Notes: generated by a model from the letters alone, not told the origin. A DNA stretch of 64,000 nucleotides from Pseudalkalibacillus hwajinpoensis (GCF_015234585.1 NZ_JADFCM010000008.1:1550001-1614000), one strand, 5' to 3'. Counted from the stretch's first letter, positions 24,709-35,128 are shown. Numbers and translations are program-made.

Positions 24709-25478
24709 ATGTCTAAAATGAAACTCAGTATGAATGAAGTGATATCTCTCTAGGAGAGCGGTTCTAGTACTAGCGAAATAAGCTTATTAGCAGGAATTTC
24801 TGACAGACACATTCGGCAGCTACTGACCAATAATGGCGTCGAAAAACAAGCAAGAGGGAGCTGGAAAAGGAAATACTCGTTTAATGAAGATTATTTTAAG
24901 CATTGGACGAACGACATGGCTTATTTACTTGGATTTTTTATTGCTGATGGATATATTGCCTCTCAATCACAATCTATTGCTTTTACGCAGAAAGATCCAA
25001 CTATTCTGGAGGAAATCAAGAACGTTTTCGATTCAAATCAACCTTTATATAAAAATAAAAATACCGGGGTATACAGTTTGCTTTTTCACAGCAAAATTAT
25101 GAAAAACGATCTTCAAACGCTATTTAATATCACATCTGAGAAAAGTTACAATATCACGTTTCCGATTGTATCAGAACAATATATTCATTATTTTATAAGA
25201 GGAGATTTTGACGGCGATGGTCACGTAAATATATGGATACTTTGCTAACAACGCTAACGCAGTATGGATTTGATCCATATATGAGTTAAAATGGAAAACA
25301 CTACCGAGTTTTTATTACTGGCAGGAAACCAATTAACCAATTCGCCGATTGGATTTATCATGACAAGTCACTTTATTTAAAACGTAAATATGAAGCTTTT
25401 GCTCAGGAAACATTTACAGCTGATGAACTGCTGATCGAAAACGAAACCGAGATCGCAAATAAGCGTTCAATGAATTGA
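24709..25478 (+). pseudogene. Decayed free-standing LAGLIDADG homing endonuclease
   Basis: Starts with ATG after a strong AAGGAGG, then codon 15 is TAG (24751-24753) where the neighbouring HTH pattern (MNEVISL-ESGSSTSEISLLAG, RHIRQLL) needs a residue. The same frame continues through a first LAGLIDADG helix (YLLGFFIADGYI) and a second (FIRGDFDGDGHV), then breaks near 25230. Homology resumes in the +1 frame (MDTLLTTLTQYGFDPYMS), meets a TAA at about 25288, and continues as HYRVFITGRKPINQFADWIY to a TGA at 25476-25478. So there are two nonsense codons and a frameshift, and the short junction after the second helix suggests an internal deletion. A truncated product from ATG 24916 would have both motifs but no C-terminal half. 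It does not interrupt a host gene. Confidence 0.85.
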
Positions 25479-25502
25479 TATGAATCCAAATGAAGCAAGT
25501 AG

Positions 25503-25579
<77 letters not shown>

Positions 25580-25593
25580 GATCCAAAATAGTG

Positions 25594-25640
<47 letters not shown>

Positions 25641-25646
25641 GAAATT

Positions 25647-26135
25647 TTATCCGATTTTTAAAATACGCGCTAAATCATCGTTTAAATCATAGCTATTAAT
25701 TAAATAAGAATGAAATTCTTTATTTTCATTATCGTTTCTAGAAATAATAACAGTATCTTCATCTAGGTTGATTCTAAGTTCTTTGCCAGTTTTTAAATAA
25801 ATGATGAAATCAGCATCTTTAACTTGAACACGATGATTCGGTAACTGTGTTAAATCATTGTTATCTAGTTTATTAACCCAACTAACTAATGTTGATTCAT
25901 CCTCATTTGACGTGATAACTTCACTTTCTTGCTGATCGCTTCTATGTACCTGTATTTCATAGATGTTCTGTTCATCGATCTTTTGATGCAAGCTGCTTTC
26001 AAGACTTGTGGCACTTGCAGTATGCGCATATTTATCATTCTTGTAGTCTATATAAACTTCAGCTGTTTTTAGATATCCAAATGCGAGAACAGAGAAAAGT
26101 AGGATGGTTAGAAGTCCTTTTGTTGCTTTTTTCAT
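25647..26135 (-). CDS. Membrane-anchored or secreted protein, unknown function
   Basis: 163 residues from the ATG at 26135, chosen because GGGTGA lies six to seven bases ahead; a longer start at 26189 lacks a ribosome site. One N-terminal hydrophobic segment (GLLTILLFSVLAFGYL) anchors or exports the protein. The body is charged with alternating strands (HRVQVKDADFIIYLKTGKELRINLDEDTVIIS) but matches no family I recognise. Single gene beside the endonuclease remnant. Confidence 0.6.
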   Translation of the reverse strand: MKKATKGLLTILLFSVLAFGYLKTAEVYIDYKNDKYAHTASATSLESSLHQKIDEQNIYEIQVHRSDQQESEVITSNEDESTLVSWVNKLDNNDLTQLPNHRVQVKDADFIIYLKTGKELRINLDEDTVIISRNDNENKEFHSYLINSYDLNDDLARILKIG

Positions 26136-26411
26136 ACAAATCACCCGCTTTCCTTTTCCAGCTAATGCTGTGGTTAAATGCCTAAACACTTCACCTCTTT
26201 CATCATAACAAAATTTTATTATATTTCATTCAATTATGGGAGTTTTTTTATAATTTTCTTAGCGTTTTAATAGTACTTTTGTTTTATTTTCGTAATCATC
26301 TTATCCTATTAAAGGGGTAAAACATTGGATAGCGAATTAGTGCATAGTACATCTATTCTTGTTAAATCGGTATAGCACTTCTATTCATCTACTTACGAAG
26401 GAGATTATTCC

Positions 26412-26951
26412 ATGCCATTTTTTATTGCAGTCCTCCCTCCTCACCAGATTATCGAGAGAATTCATTCCTTTCGAAAGAAATGGGATTATCATGAACCTTC
26501 GCCACCACATATCACAGTAAAAGCTCAAAGTGGTTTAACAGCAACCGATGATTGGGTTGAAAAAATTGAGCGTATTTGTCGGAACTTTCCCGCTTTTGAA
26601 TTGAAGCTAGGTGCCCCAGCTACATTTGGCTCAAATGTTTTGTTTAGTAGCGTATTATCTAAGGAGATCATCTCGCTTCATTTACTATTAGTTGATGCTA
26701 TTAAGCCTTCACTACAAGAACAAAAAATGTATTATGAAGTAACTGATTTTATTCCTCATTTAACGATTACTCAGCAACATGAACCAATAGATCCCATTCA
26801 ATTCAATAAGATAAAACGAGATGCAGAACAAACACTAGACGAATTCGAGCCCTTTTTGGTTCAATCCATTCATATTTTTTCAATGAATGCCTCCAAAACT
26901 TATACACCTGTTCTTGAACTTCCTTTACGTCCAGTAAACAAACTGTATTAA
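26412..26951 (+). CDS. 2H-phosphoesterase (2'-5' RNA ligase-like)
   Basis: 179 residues with both HxT motifs of the two-histidine phosphoesterase fold: HITVK (residues ~34-38) and HLTIT (~117-121), in the usual symmetric arrangement after PPHQIIERIHSFRKKW. Such proteins hydrolyse 2',3'-cyclic phosphates or 2'-5' bonds of RNA; the B. subtilis YjcG group is similar. Exact substrate unknown. RBS GAAGGAG. Confidence 0.82.
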   Translation: MPFFIAVLPPHQIIERIHSFRKKWDYHEPSPPHITVKAQSGLTATDDWVEKIERICRNFPAFELKLGAPATFGSNVLFSSVLSKEIISLHLLLVDAIKPSLQEQKMYYEVTDFIPHLTITQQHEPIDPIQFNKIKRDAEQTLDEFEPFLVQSIHIFSMNASKTYTPVLELPLRPVNKLY

Positions 26952-26974
26952 GGTTAGCTGGTCCCTCTAAATCA

Positions 26975-27007
26975 AAAAAACGCCCGTGATGTTCCAGGGC
27001 GTTTTTT
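26975..27007. terminator. Bidirectional intrinsic terminator
   Basis: Stem aaaaaacgccc (26975-26985) with gggcgtttttt (26997-27007) between convergent genes. Confidence 0.95.
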
Positions 27008-27013
27008 GAATCA

Positions 27014-28186
27014 TTATTTTGATTTCAAGGCTTTCTCCAAACGTTCTAAGCCTTCTTGCAATACTGAACGTGGACAGGCAATATTAATGCGCTCAAAGCC
27101 TTTTCCACCTTCCCCAAATATATAACCTTCATCAAGAGCCAACTTAGCTTCTTCCTGAACGAATTGTTCAAGTTCTTCATGTGTCATCGACAGGTTACTG
27201 AAATCCAACCATACAAGGTAAGTACCCTCTGGTTCAATCACTTCTATTTCTGGTAGACGCTCATTAATAAATTGAGTAAGATACGACAGGTTACCTTGTA
27301 AGTACTCCATCAACTCTTCAAGCCATTTCTCGCCATGAGTGTATGCCGCTTCTACAGCAATAATACCAAATGGACTTGGTGCAAACAGACCCAATTTCCC
27401 CATATAGGCGTTAAATTGCTCCCGCTTCTTCTCATCTGGAATAATGATCGTCGATAGCTGCATGCCTGCAAGATTAAATGTTTTACTTGGTGCGATGCAC
27501 GTAATCGTATTTGCTGCGATCTCCTCTGAAAGAGTTGATAGAAGCGTGTGCTCATACCCTTTGAAAATAAGATCAAAATGAATATCGTCTGAAACGACTA
27601 GCACATCGTTCGCTAAACAAAGCTCAGCAAGCTGTCTAAGCTCATCTTTCTTCCACACTCTTCCTACAGGGTTATGCGGATTACATAGTAGTAACATGGT
27701 CACTTCAGGATCTTTAAGCTTTGTTTCGAGGTCATCAAAGTCCATCGCATACTTGCCATTTTCTTGTATGAGAGGATTATCAACGACTTCCCGCTCGCTC
27801 TTTTCAACCATATCACGAAACGGATAGTAGACAGGCGATTGAATAACCACTTTCTCTCCCTTGTTCGTATACGTGTTAACAGCAGCGGATAGCGCTGGAA
27901 CAACTCCTGGCGTGAAAACGATCCAATCCTGTTCAATTGACCAATTATGCCGTCGACTAAGCCAGCTTTGCACCGCTCCCTTCGTGTCTTCTGTCGGCAT
28001 AGAGTAACCAAATATCCCATGCTGAATTCGCTTTGTAAGAGCATCAATTACTGCCTGTGGAGCACGAAAATCCATATCCGCTACCCACATTGGCAGCAAG
28101 TTTTCCTTTTCAAATATGGTATCTGTGTGATCCCACTTTACTGAATGTGTATCAAATCGGTTAATTCGTTCATCAAATACGCTCAT
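27014..28186 (-). CDS. patB: PLP-dependent cystathionine beta-lyase, MalY/PatB family
   Basis: Class I/II aminotransferase-fold C-S lyase that splits cystathionine to homocysteine (or cysteine to sulfide). PLP lysine in SKTFNLAGMQ, NPHNPVGRVW for the carboxylate/PLP contact, SDDIHFDLIF with the conserved Asp-x-His, and MWVADMDF near the start, diagnostic for this subgroup. 390 residues. ATG at 28186 follows TGGAGG; the longer reading frame upstream lacks a site. A methionine link with the homocysteine methyltransferase at 10.8 kb is possible, but I see no S-box here. Confidence 0.92.
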   Translation of the reverse strand: MSVFDERINRFDTHSVKWDHTDTIFEKENLLPMWVADMDFRAPQAVIDALTKRIQHGIFGYSMPTEDTKGAVQSWLSRRHNWSIEQDWIVFTPGVVPALSAAVNTYTNKGEKVVIQSPVYYPFRDMVEKSEREVVDNPLIQENGKYAMDFDDLETKLKDPEVTMLLLCNPHNPVGRVWKKDELRQLAELCLANDVLVVSDDIHFDLIFKGYEHTLLSTLSEEIAANTITCIAPSKTFNLAGMQLSTIIIPDEKKREQFNAYMGKLGLFAPSPFGIIAVEAAYTHGEKWLEELMEYLQGNLSYLTQFINERLPEIEVIEPEGTYLVWLDFSNLSMTHEELEQFVQEEAKLALDEGYIFGEGGKGFERINIACPRSVLQEGLERLEKALKSK

Positions 28187-28405
28187 AGTGTGCCTCCATT
28201 TGTTCAATAGTCCATCTTTTACTTTATCAAAACTTATCCGATCTGTCAGAGACGGCGCTTCTCTCTATCTTCTCGTACATTTAATTTAAAAAGACAGTAA
28301 CATAGGTTGATGGTAGAATGAATGAAAGTAAGAATACTTATAGCTTATATCCATTTCAATAAGGTATACCTGAGATACTATGTTTAAAGTGAGGGTTAAT
28401 TCATT

Positions 28406-28984
28406 ATGAATACATTACACCATGCCTTCTGGAGCTATTTTTTCTTTCGGAAAAAAAGTAGGCGTACCGTTAAGTATCTTGTTATAGGTGGCATTGCACC
28501 TGACATCATTTATTATGTGATGTCTTTATACTTATTAGCTGAACGAAGTATCGAGAAAATCATCAATCCAGAAATAGAACTGTCCCTCCATTATTTTATA
28601 CACGGCTTGTTTGAACATCCTATCGTTGATGTATTTCGGAAACTTGATCATTCTATCGTGATCTGGTTCATTGCCTTTATTCTTCTCATGAACATTCATC
28701 GAGGTTTTAAGCTGACCGCTCTGTCTGGGTTTATATGGGGATGGTTTTTACATGTTTTAGTGGACTTTTTAACACATGTGAGTGATGCTGTGCCGATCTT
28801 CTATCCTATTAACAATACCGTAATCCCTGGAGTTGTTTCTTATTGGAATCGTGATTACTATGGTACTGAGTTTAGTATTACTCATGGTATTGTTCTCGTA
28901 TCAACGGTCATCTACCTTATCCTGGAACGGCGTCGTACAAAGAAAGTGATAAATGAAGCTCGAAGTAAAGAAATTCAATCATAA
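28406..28984 (+). CDS. Polytopic membrane protein, YdjM/phospholipase-C-like metal-hydrolase fold
   Basis: 192 residues with about four to five membrane segments and scattered conserved-looking metal ligands: MNTLHHAFWS at the start, GGIAPDIIYY, and HVLVDFLTH in the middle, the pattern seen in DUF457/zinc-dependent phospholipase-like membrane proteins. Function unknown. Convergent with the TVP38-like gene, sharing a terminator. Confidence 0.6.
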   Translation: MNTLHHAFWSYFFFRKKSRRTVKYLVIGGIAPDIIYYVMSLYLLAERSIEKIINPEIELSLHYFIHGLFEHPIVDVFRKLDHSIVIWFIAFILLMNIHRGFKLTALSGFIWGWFLHVLVDFLTHVSDAVPIFYPINNTVIPGVVSYWNRDYYGTEFSITHGIVLVSTVIYLILERRRTKKVINEARSKEIQS

Positions 28985-28985
28985 T

Positions 28986-29024
28986 AAAAAAGGAGCAAGC
29001 GTCGTTTAACGACCTGCTCCTTTT
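28986..29024. terminator. Bidirectional intrinsic terminator
   Basis: Outer stem aaaaggagca with tgctcctttt and an inner gtcg-ttta-cgac hairpin, flanked by A and T runs. Confidence 0.88.
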
Positions 29025-29025
29025 G

Positions 29026-29691
29026 TTATTTCGTATTCTCGTCAAGCGTCGGATCCTTTTTGGTTACTCGATTCCGAATGAGTATTGGAATAACCGAAAG
29101 AAAAATAAAAACGCCTACCGCAATGGCAATAATCTTTGGATCACCTGAGACTAGGCTACTACCTAAAAAGTTGTATGCAAATGTCCCTGGAATGATACCA
29201 ATAAGCGTACCAAAAAAGAATGATGCAAAACGAATTTTAGATAGTCCTGCTGAATAACTAATTAAGTCAAAGTTAAAAAGAGGAACGAACCGAAAGAATA
29301 ATACATAAAAGAATCCGTTCTTCTCAAGCTGTTCTTGTAATTTACGTCCTTTTCCTTGCCAATCTTTATTTGCGATCGATTTACCTAGCTTTCTTGCTAC
29401 AATAAATGATAACACCGCTCCTCCTGTTGCCCCAATCACTGTATAAAAGGTTCCAAACAAAGAACCAAATGCTAGCCCACCTGCAATGGATAAGACAGAG
29501 GCTGGGAAAAAAATAAGAGGACGAATGGTGTAAATCACTATATAAACAATCGGTGCGAGTATGCCAAACGATAATATCCAATCCCTGATCTCTTCTACTT
29601 TAAAATCAAGGTACGAACGGCTGAACCAAATTAATAAACCAACAACGATGACTATTGCAAACCACTTGAACCATACCTTTGGATGTTTCAT
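29026..29691 (-). CDS. TVP38/TMEM64-family membrane protein (SNARE-associated domain)
   Basis: About 221 residues and six hydrophobic segments. The DedA/VTT signature is clear: RPLIFFPASVLSIAGGLAFGSLFGTFYTVIGATGG followed by FRFVPLFNFDLISYSAGLSKI and GTLIGIIPGTFAYNFLG. Relatives are linked to lipid scrambling or membrane homeostasis. ATG at 29691 follows GAGGATGGGA. Confidence 0.9.
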   Translation of the reverse strand: MKHPKVWFKWFAIVIVVGLLIWFSRSYLDFKVEEIRDWILSFGILAPIVYIVIYTIRPLIFFPASVLSIAGGLAFGSLFGTFYTVIGATGGAVLSFIVARKLGKSIANKDWQGKGRKLQEQLEKNGFFYVLFFRFVPLFNFDLISYSAGLSKIRFASFFFGTLIGIIPGTFAYNFLGSSLVSGDPKIIAIAVGVFIFLSVIPILIRNRVTKKDPTLDENTK

Positions 29692-29761
29692 CTTCCCATC
29701 CTCTCTCAACACTTCTCATGTCTACCTTAACTGAATGACATGAAATTTGCTGTAACATGGC

Positions 29762-30256
29762 TTACATCATTTGTTTGTATACTAGAAAAAGCGTTAGGAT
29801 GATCAAACTACTTGATACGACACCTTCGCCCTTCGATGCCGTTTTCAAATAAAGCGGAAATCGTACGCGAAGAGGGATGGGATAAAACAATTGAATACCT
29901 CTTACTGTCATGGCATCCAGCACAATATGACTAACGATGCCAACTAGAAGTCCAATTTGAATCAAGTGGTCGAATTGAAAGCTGAATGTTGACATCAACC
30001 AGTAGATTAGAATGATAAAAAGAATACTGTGAGTGATGGTACGATGACCAAAAAACCTGCTTATCCCTTTGGATAATGTCCTGGCCCTGCGTCCCGTCCA
30101 TGATCCCGGATGACATATGTCCGGAAGAAGTGAACCAAAAAGACACGCTCCGTAAAAGACGATCAGTTCTGGTGCATCTAATTTATCTGTTATGTAGTAG
30201 CTTTGAGCGGCTACGCCAAGGCATATACCACCAATGGCGTGTGTTTTCCCCTCCAT
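29762..30256 (-). CDS. YdjM-like membrane-bound metal-dependent hydrolase
   Basis: 164 residues. Family motifs: MEGKTHAIGG at the N-terminus, GSLLPDICHPGS, FGHRTITHS and VSHIVLDAMT, which together supply the His/Asp metal ligands of the DUF457 (YdjM) family; four membrane segments. Function unproven; the E. coli relative YdjM is LexA-controlled. A LexA-like sequence lies about 65-80 bases upstream here. Strong RBS GAAGGAGG. Confidence 0.82.
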   Translation of the reverse strand: MEGKTHAIGGICLGVAAQSYYITDKLDAPELIVFYGACLFGSLLPDICHPGSWTGRRARTLSKGISRFFGHRTITHSILFIILIYWLMSTFSFQFDHLIQIGLLVGIVSHIVLDAMTVRGIQLFYPIPLRVRFPLYLKTASKGEGVVSSSLIILTLFLVYKQMM

Positions 30257-30321
30257 TTTATTCCTCCTTCATCTGTGTTTTCTTGTTCGTATTGTTGGAA
30301 AGTGCCATTTTAGAGGGGGTG

Positions 30322-30335
30322 CAATCATATGTTCG
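30322..30335 (-). promoter_or_regulatory. Possible LexA/DinR box upstream of the YdjM-like gene
   Basis: On the minus strand CGAACATATGATTG, 12 of 14 matches to CGAACRNRYGTTYC, with one mismatch in the right half-site core (GATT instead of GTTY). Weak on its own; the gene's known LexA link in E. coli adds some weight. Confidence 0.35.
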
Positions 30336-30375
30336 CATATCATTAAGTATAACACAAATCGATCACCACAAATAC

Positions 30376-30407
30376 TAAAAAAAGACCCGCTCTGAAGCGG
30401 ATCTTTT
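30376..30407 (-). terminator. Terminator of the parE-parC operon
   Basis: Stem aaaagacccgct (30380-30391) with agcggatctttt (30396-30407), with Ts on the minus strand after it. Confidence 0.9.
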
Positions 30408-30413
30408 GATTGG

Positions 30414-32840
30414 TTATTCGGGTTTGTCGATTTTTTTGATTTCGATGGCATCGCCAGTTTCACTTATATCTAGAACGAAAGAACCATTACTATAGCGATC
30501 ATTAGGTCTGTACGTAGATGGATCGACTTCTACCGGCTCACCTTTTTTCGTTCGAACGATAATCAAGTCTTGTTTAGTTGTCGCGGCTACACCAACGACA
30601 CGATGAGGATTTGATTTTAATTCTCTTAGCATCACGACACCACGCTTGGCCCTTGTGGTAATCTCAAATTCACTTAACTGCATTTTCTTGACTGCCCCTC
30701 TATGAGTGACAAGGAAAATGTCATGCTTAGCTGTTGGTTCATAAATAATTCCGCTCACAACGTAATCATCTTCTTTTAAATTAATGCCCTTCACTCCGCT
30801 TGCCCGCTGCCCGACAAGACTTATCTCTTCTTCTTTAAACCGAAGTCCGTAGCCGAAGTGTGTAGCTAGAAAGACTTCTTTACTTCCGTTTGTCCTGTAT
30901 ATATCAATCAATTCATCTTCTTTTTTTAACTTAAGAGCCATGAGAGGCTTTGAATAACGCTGAGCTTTGTATTGAGAAAGCTCTGTTTTCTTAATCATCC
31001 CTTGCTTGGTCACAAAGACGAGGAATTGATCATCTTTAAACTCTTTGACTTCCATTGCTTCAATAATTCGTTCGTCAGATTCAATGGAAACAATGTTTGC
31101 AACGTGCTGTCCTAAATCTTTCCACCTGATTTCTGGTAGCTCATGGACAGGCAAGTAAAGATAGCTTCCTTTATTCGTAAATAGCAAAATCGTGTGAGTC
31201 GTATTGCTATCAAATTGTCGTAGCAGCGTATCCGTTTCTTTCATTCCGAAGTCTTTTCCATTCGATGCCGCGTAAGAACGAGGGCTCGTCCTCTTAACAT
31301 AGCCATCTTCTGTCACCGTTACAATCACGTCTTCAGATGGAACCATGACTTCAAGATTAACTTTGATATCTTCAATTTCATCTTCGATCACAGTCATACG
31401 ACCATCTGCATATTTCTTACGGATTTCTAATAATTCTTTTTTGATAAGATTGACAAGTCTTTTCTCACTTCCAAGAATCGTTTCAAGCTTGTTAATAAGC
31501 TGGCTAAGCTCCTCAGATTCCTTTTGAAGCGTTGTGATATCCGTGTTTGTTAAGCGATATAGCTGTAAGTTTACAATCGCTTCGGCCTGAGCGTCTGTAA
31601 ATTCGTATTGAACCATTAAATTGTTTTTAGCATCACGCTTATCCTTTGATGAACGAATCGTCGCAATCACTTCATCCAGAATAGAAATGGCACGAATGAG
31701 GCCTTCTACAACGTGCTGACGGTCTTTCGCACGTTTTAAGTCATATTCTGAGCGACGAATAACAACTTCCTTCTGATGTTCAATATAAGCCTTTAGAATT
31801 TGTTTTAATCCCATTTGCTTCGGTGTTTTGTTGTAAATGGCCACCATATTATAGTTATACGTAATTTGAAGGTCAGTTGCTTTGTATAAATATTTCAATA
31901 TACCGTTAGCATCTGCTTCTTTTTTCAACTCAATAACGAATCGAAGACCTGTACGATCCGTTTCATCACGGACCTCTGAGATCCCTTCAATTTTTCGATC
32001 TACTCTTAGTTCATCAATTTTCTTCACAAGGTTCGCTTTATTGATTTCATATGGAATTTCCGTCACAACAATTTGTTGACGTCCTCCGCGAACTTCTTCA
32101 ATCTCTGCTTTGCCACGTAAAATGAATTTTCCTTTGCCCGTTTCAAATGCTTTACGAATGCCTTCTGTTCCCTGGGCAATGCCACCAGTTGGGAAGTCAG
32201 GTCCTTTAATAACGCCCATTAACTCTTGAAGTGTTACGTCAGGATTCTCCATTTGCATAACTGCAGCATCGATAACTTCTCCAAGGTTATGAGGAGGAAT
32301 GTCCGTTGCATAACCCGCTGAAATACCCGTTGAGCCGTTAACGAGCAAGTTAGGAAAACGTGCTGGTAAAACAATAGGCTCATTTTGTGTATCGTCAAAG
32401 TTTGGAGCAAACTCAACTGTATCTTTATCAATATCTCGTAGAAGTTCTGATGAAATTGCTGCAAGGCGAGCTTCTGTATAACGCATCGCAGCGGGTGGAT
32501 CTCCATCGACACTACCGTTATTACCATGCATCTCAACAAGAACGTTTCTTACTTTCCAATCCTGCGTCATTCTGACCATTGCATCATACACGGACGTATC
32601 TCCGTGTGGATGATAGTTACCAATAACGTTACCGACCGTTTTAGCCGATTTTCGAAATGCTTTCTCTGCTGTGTTACCTTCATGGTGCATCGCATAAAGA
32701 ATACGACGTTGCACAGGCTTCAGACCGTCCCTTGCATCGGGCAGGGCACGGTCCTGAATAATGTATTTACTATAGCGACCAAAAGCGTCTCCAAGCACAT
32801 CTTCCAGTGGGAGATCTAAGAATTTTTCTGCGTTAGCCAA
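30414..32840 (-). CDS. parC: DNA topoisomerase IV subunit A
   Basis: Breaks and rejoins DNA to unlink daughter chromosomes, with ParE. 808 residues: catalytic winged-helix/tower domain with active-site Tyr121 (AMRYTEARL), coiled-coil gate region (~370-490), and a C-terminal beta-pinwheel with repeats such as [21 protein letters not shown] and [11 protein letters not shown]. The quinolone region reads [15 protein letters not shown]: Thr82 and Asp86 stand where S. aureus GrlA has Ser80 and Glu84. Starts two bases after the parE stop, so translation is coupled. Confidence 0.97.
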   Translation of the reverse strand: MANAEKFLDLPLEDVLGDAFGRYSKYIIQDRALPDARDGLKPVQRRILYAMHHEGNTAEKAFRKSAKTVGNVIGNYHPHGDTSVYDAMVRMTQDWKVRNVLVEMHGNNGSVDGDPPAAMRYTEARLAAISSELLRDIDKDTVEFAPNFDDTQNEPIVLPARFPNLLVNGSTGISAGYATDIPPHNLGEVIDAAVMQMENPDVTLQELMGVIKGPDFPTGGIAQGTEGIRKAFETGKGKFILRGKAEIEEVRGGRQQIVVTEIPYEINKANLVKKIDELRVDRKIEGISEVRDETDRTGLRFVIELKKEADANGILKYLYKATDLQITYNYNMVAIYNKTPKQMGLKQILKAYIEHQKEVVIRRSEYDLKRAKDRQHVVEGLIRAISILDEVIATIRSSKDKRDAKNNLMVQYEFTDAQAEAIVNLQLYRLTNTDITTLQKESEELSQLINKLETILGSEKRLVNLIKKELLEIRKKYADGRMTVIEDEIEDIKVNLEVMVPSEDVIVTVTEDGYVKRTSPRSYAASNGKDFGMKETDTLLRQFDSNTTHTILLFTNKGSYLYLPVHELPEIRWKDLGQHVANIVSIESDERIIEAMEVKEFKDDQFLVFVTKQGMIKKTELSQYKAQRYSKPLMALKLKKEDELIDIYRTNGSKEVFLATHFGYGLRFKEEEISLVGQRASGVKGINLKEDDYVVSGIIYEPTAKHDIFLVTHRGAVKKMQLSEFEITTRAKRGVVMLRELKSNPHRVVGVAATTKQDLIIVRTKKGEPVEVDPSTYRPNDRYSNGSFVLDISETGDAIEIKKIDKPE

Positions 32841-32842
32841 TG

Positions 32843-34813
32843 TTACGCCTCCTCTTCAATAATGGAAATGTTCTCATTCTCGATGATATTTGTTTCTTCA
32901 TTTAATCCGAATGCCACATTGGACTCAATCCACTGTCTTCGCGGTTCGACTTTATCTCCCATAAGAACGGAGACGCGCCGTTCTGCACGAGCAATGTCTT
33001 CAATCTTTACGCGAATCAATGTGCGGCTCTCAGGATTCATCGTTGTTTCCCATAATTGATCGGCGTTCATTTCACCTAGACCCTTATAGCGTTGAATCGT
33101 ATAGCCTTTACCAACCTTTTTCATAGCCTCTTTCATGCCATCTTCATCCCAGGCGTATTCCACAACTTCCTTCTTGCCTTTACCTTTACTAATTTTATAT
33201 AGCGGTGGAAGAGCAAGGAATACCTTTCCATGTTCAACTAACTGCTTCATATAGCGGTAGAAGAAAGTTAATAGAAGCACCTGAATATGAGCGCCGTCGG
33301 TGTCGGCATCCGTCATGATAATTACTTTATCGTAATTTGAATCTTCTATAGTAAAATCAGGTCCGACTCCCGCTCCAATAGCATGAATAATCGTATTGAT
33401 TTCTTCGTTCTTAAAAATATCCTGCAACTTCGCTTTCTCCGTGTTGATAACTTTCCCTCGTAGGGGAAGGATTGCTTGCGTACGACGATCGCGTCCTTGT
33501 TTAGCTGAGCCTCCAGCTGAATCTCCCTCAACCAAGTATAGCTCATTCTTTTTGGGATTACGCGAAGTAGCTGGAGTCAGTTTTCCGCTTAGAATGGTTT
33601 CCTTGCGTTTACCCTTCTTACCAGATCGTGCATCTTCTCGTGCTCTTCTTGCAGCTTCCCGAGCTTGAGCGGCTTTAATGGATTTTTTTATTAGCATTTC
33701 ACTAATGGACGGATTCTCTTCTAAGAAATAAGAAATCTGACCGGATACGATCGCATCAATCGCTGAACGTGCTTCACTTGTCCCTAGCTTGCTTTTCGTT
33801 TGCCCCTCGAACTGCAGCAATTCTTCAGGAATACGAACAGAAACAATGGCCGTAAATCCTTCGCGAATATCGTTCCCCTCAAGATTCTTATCCTTTTCTT
33901 TAAGTAGATTCACTTTCTTAGCATAATCATTGATCACGCGCGTAATGGCTGTTTTCATTCCAGATTCGTGTGTTCCACCGTCCTTCGTTCGGACGTTGTT
34001 TACGAATGAGAGAACATTCTCTGAAAATCCATCATTGTATTGGAAAGAGAAATCTAGTTCAATACCATTGCTCTCACCGGTAAAGGTGACAACTGGATGA
34101 AGCGTCTCTTTGTCTTCGTTTAAATAGTTGATAAATGCCTCGATACCGGTTTCATAATAGAAGACTTCTTTGCGGTCATGACGCTTATCATTCAGTTCAA
34201 TCTTTAGTCCTTTAAGCAGAAATGCAGCTTCACGTAAACGTTCACTAAGGGTATCGTAGTTATAGTTTAGCGTGCTAAACATCGATGTATCCGGCTTAAA
34301 ATGAATCGTCGTTCCCGTTTTGCGCGTTTTCCCAATATTTTCGAGAGTTGTTGCCGGCTTACCCCCATTTTCGAAACGTTGTTTGAAGATGAATCCATCG
34401 CGATGAATGGTCACTTCAAGCCATTCAGAGAGAGCATTTACTACAGATGCGCCTACACCGTGTAGTCCACCGCTCGTTTTATAACCACCCTGTCCAAATT
34501 TACCACCAGCGTGGAGAATCGTAAGGATAATTTCTGGTGTTGGTTTGCCAAGTTTGTGCATTCCAACTGGCATACCTCGACCGTTATCTTCTATACTGAC
34601 ACTATTATCTTCATATAAAGTAACGTTGATTTCATTCCCATGTCCTGCAAGAGCTTCATCAACTGAATTATCAACGATTTCATAAACTAGATGATGCAAA
34701 CCTCTTGAGTCCGTGCTTCCTATATACATACCTGGACGCTTTCTAACCGCTTCAAGGCCTTCAAGAACCTGGATTGAATCGTCACTATACTCTTGCTTTT
34801 GTTTTGTTACCAT
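32843..34813 (-). CDS. parE: DNA topoisomerase IV subunit B
   Basis: ATPase subunit of topoisomerase IV. GHKL ATPase domain with [23 protein letters not shown] and [15 protein letters not shown]; transducer; TOPRIM domain with [15 protein letters not shown] and DADTDGAH; C-terminal [18 protein letters not shown]. 656 residues, full length. It is first in the operon with parC. A LexA-like box lies about 45-58 bases upstream of the start; the B. subtilis parEC operon is a known LexA target. Confidence 0.97.
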   Translation of the reverse strand: MVTKQKQEYSDDSIQVLEGLEAVRKRPGMYIGSTDSRGLHHLVYEIVDNSVDEALAGHGNEINVTLYEDNSVSIEDNGRGMPVGMHKLGKPTPEIILTILHAGGKFGQGGYKTSGGLHGVGASVVNALSEWLEVTIHRDGFIFKQRFENGGKPATTLENIGKTRKTGTTIHFKPDTSMFSTLNYNYDTLSERLREAAFLLKGLKIELNDKRHDRKEVFYYETGIEAFINYLNEDKETLHPVVTFTGESNGIELDFSFQYNDGFSENVLSFVNNVRTKDGGTHESGMKTAITRVINDYAKKVNLLKEKDKNLEGNDIREGFTAIVSVRIPEELLQFEGQTKSKLGTSEARSAIDAIVSGQISYFLEENPSISEMLIKKSIKAAQAREAARRAREDARSGKKGKRKETILSGKLTPATSRNPKKNELYLVEGDSAGGSAKQGRDRRTQAILPLRGKVINTEKAKLQDIFKNEEINTIIHAIGAGVGPDFTIEDSNYDKVIIMTDADTDGAHIQVLLLTFFYRYMKQLVEHGKVFLALPPLYKISKGKGKKEVVEYAWDEDGMKEAMKKVGKGYTIQRYKGLGEMNADQLWETTMNPESRTLIRVKIEDIARAERRVSVLMGDKVEPRRQWIESNVAFGLNEETNIIENENISIIEEEA

Positions 34814-34857
34814 GTTTTTCCCCTTTCAACTTGCTGTATAGACTAGCCTACCATACG

Positions 34858-34871
34858 AGAACGGGTGTTTC
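34858..34871 (-). promoter_or_regulatory. LexA/DinR box before parE
   Basis: AGAACGGGTGTTTC matches CGAACRNRYGTTYC at 13 of 14 positions. On the minus strand TATACA (34840-34835) could be the -10, which would put the box over the -35. LexA control of parEC is established in B. subtilis; binding here is inferred. Confidence 0.7.
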
Positions 34872-35068
34872 TATATTTTCTTATACCCTATCCTTTTTTT
34901 AAAGCATTGCCACATCGCAGTCATTTTAATAGCCAGGCAGTGGTTTACAGCTTCTTACTGAATGCGTCTCAATAGAAAAGGAATGATTCCTCTAAGCTTT
35001 TATTAGCAAAAGACTTTCTTTGTTCCTTCAAGTTTTCCCACTATGAGAACGACGATTATTTCCGTATT
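34872..35068. other. Intergenic stretch between parE and the 35129 gene
   Basis: AT-rich and without a supported gene. It holds the upstream part of the parE control region on one side and the terminator of the 35129 gene on the other; I see no further element. Confidence 0.5.
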
Positions 35069-35092
35069 AAAAAATCCTGCACAGTGGCAGGA
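35069..35092 (-). terminator. Terminator of the small secreted-protein gene
   Basis: Stem tcctgc/gcagga (35075-35080 with 35087-35092), six-base loop, six Ts on the minus strand. Confidence 0.75.
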
Positions 35093-35128
35093 GAGAAAAA
35101 AACATCGAACCGTATTGTACCTTATTGT

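Noticed and set aside
24833..25102. Open frame of 89 codons inside the endonuclease remnant
   Set aside because: It is out of frame with the LAGLIDADG motifs and encodes low-complexity Leu/Ile sequence; a shadow frame.
24709..25478. Endonuclease inside a group I intron or intein
   Set aside because: Flanking genes are complete with their own terminators; no split host gene or intron core was seen.
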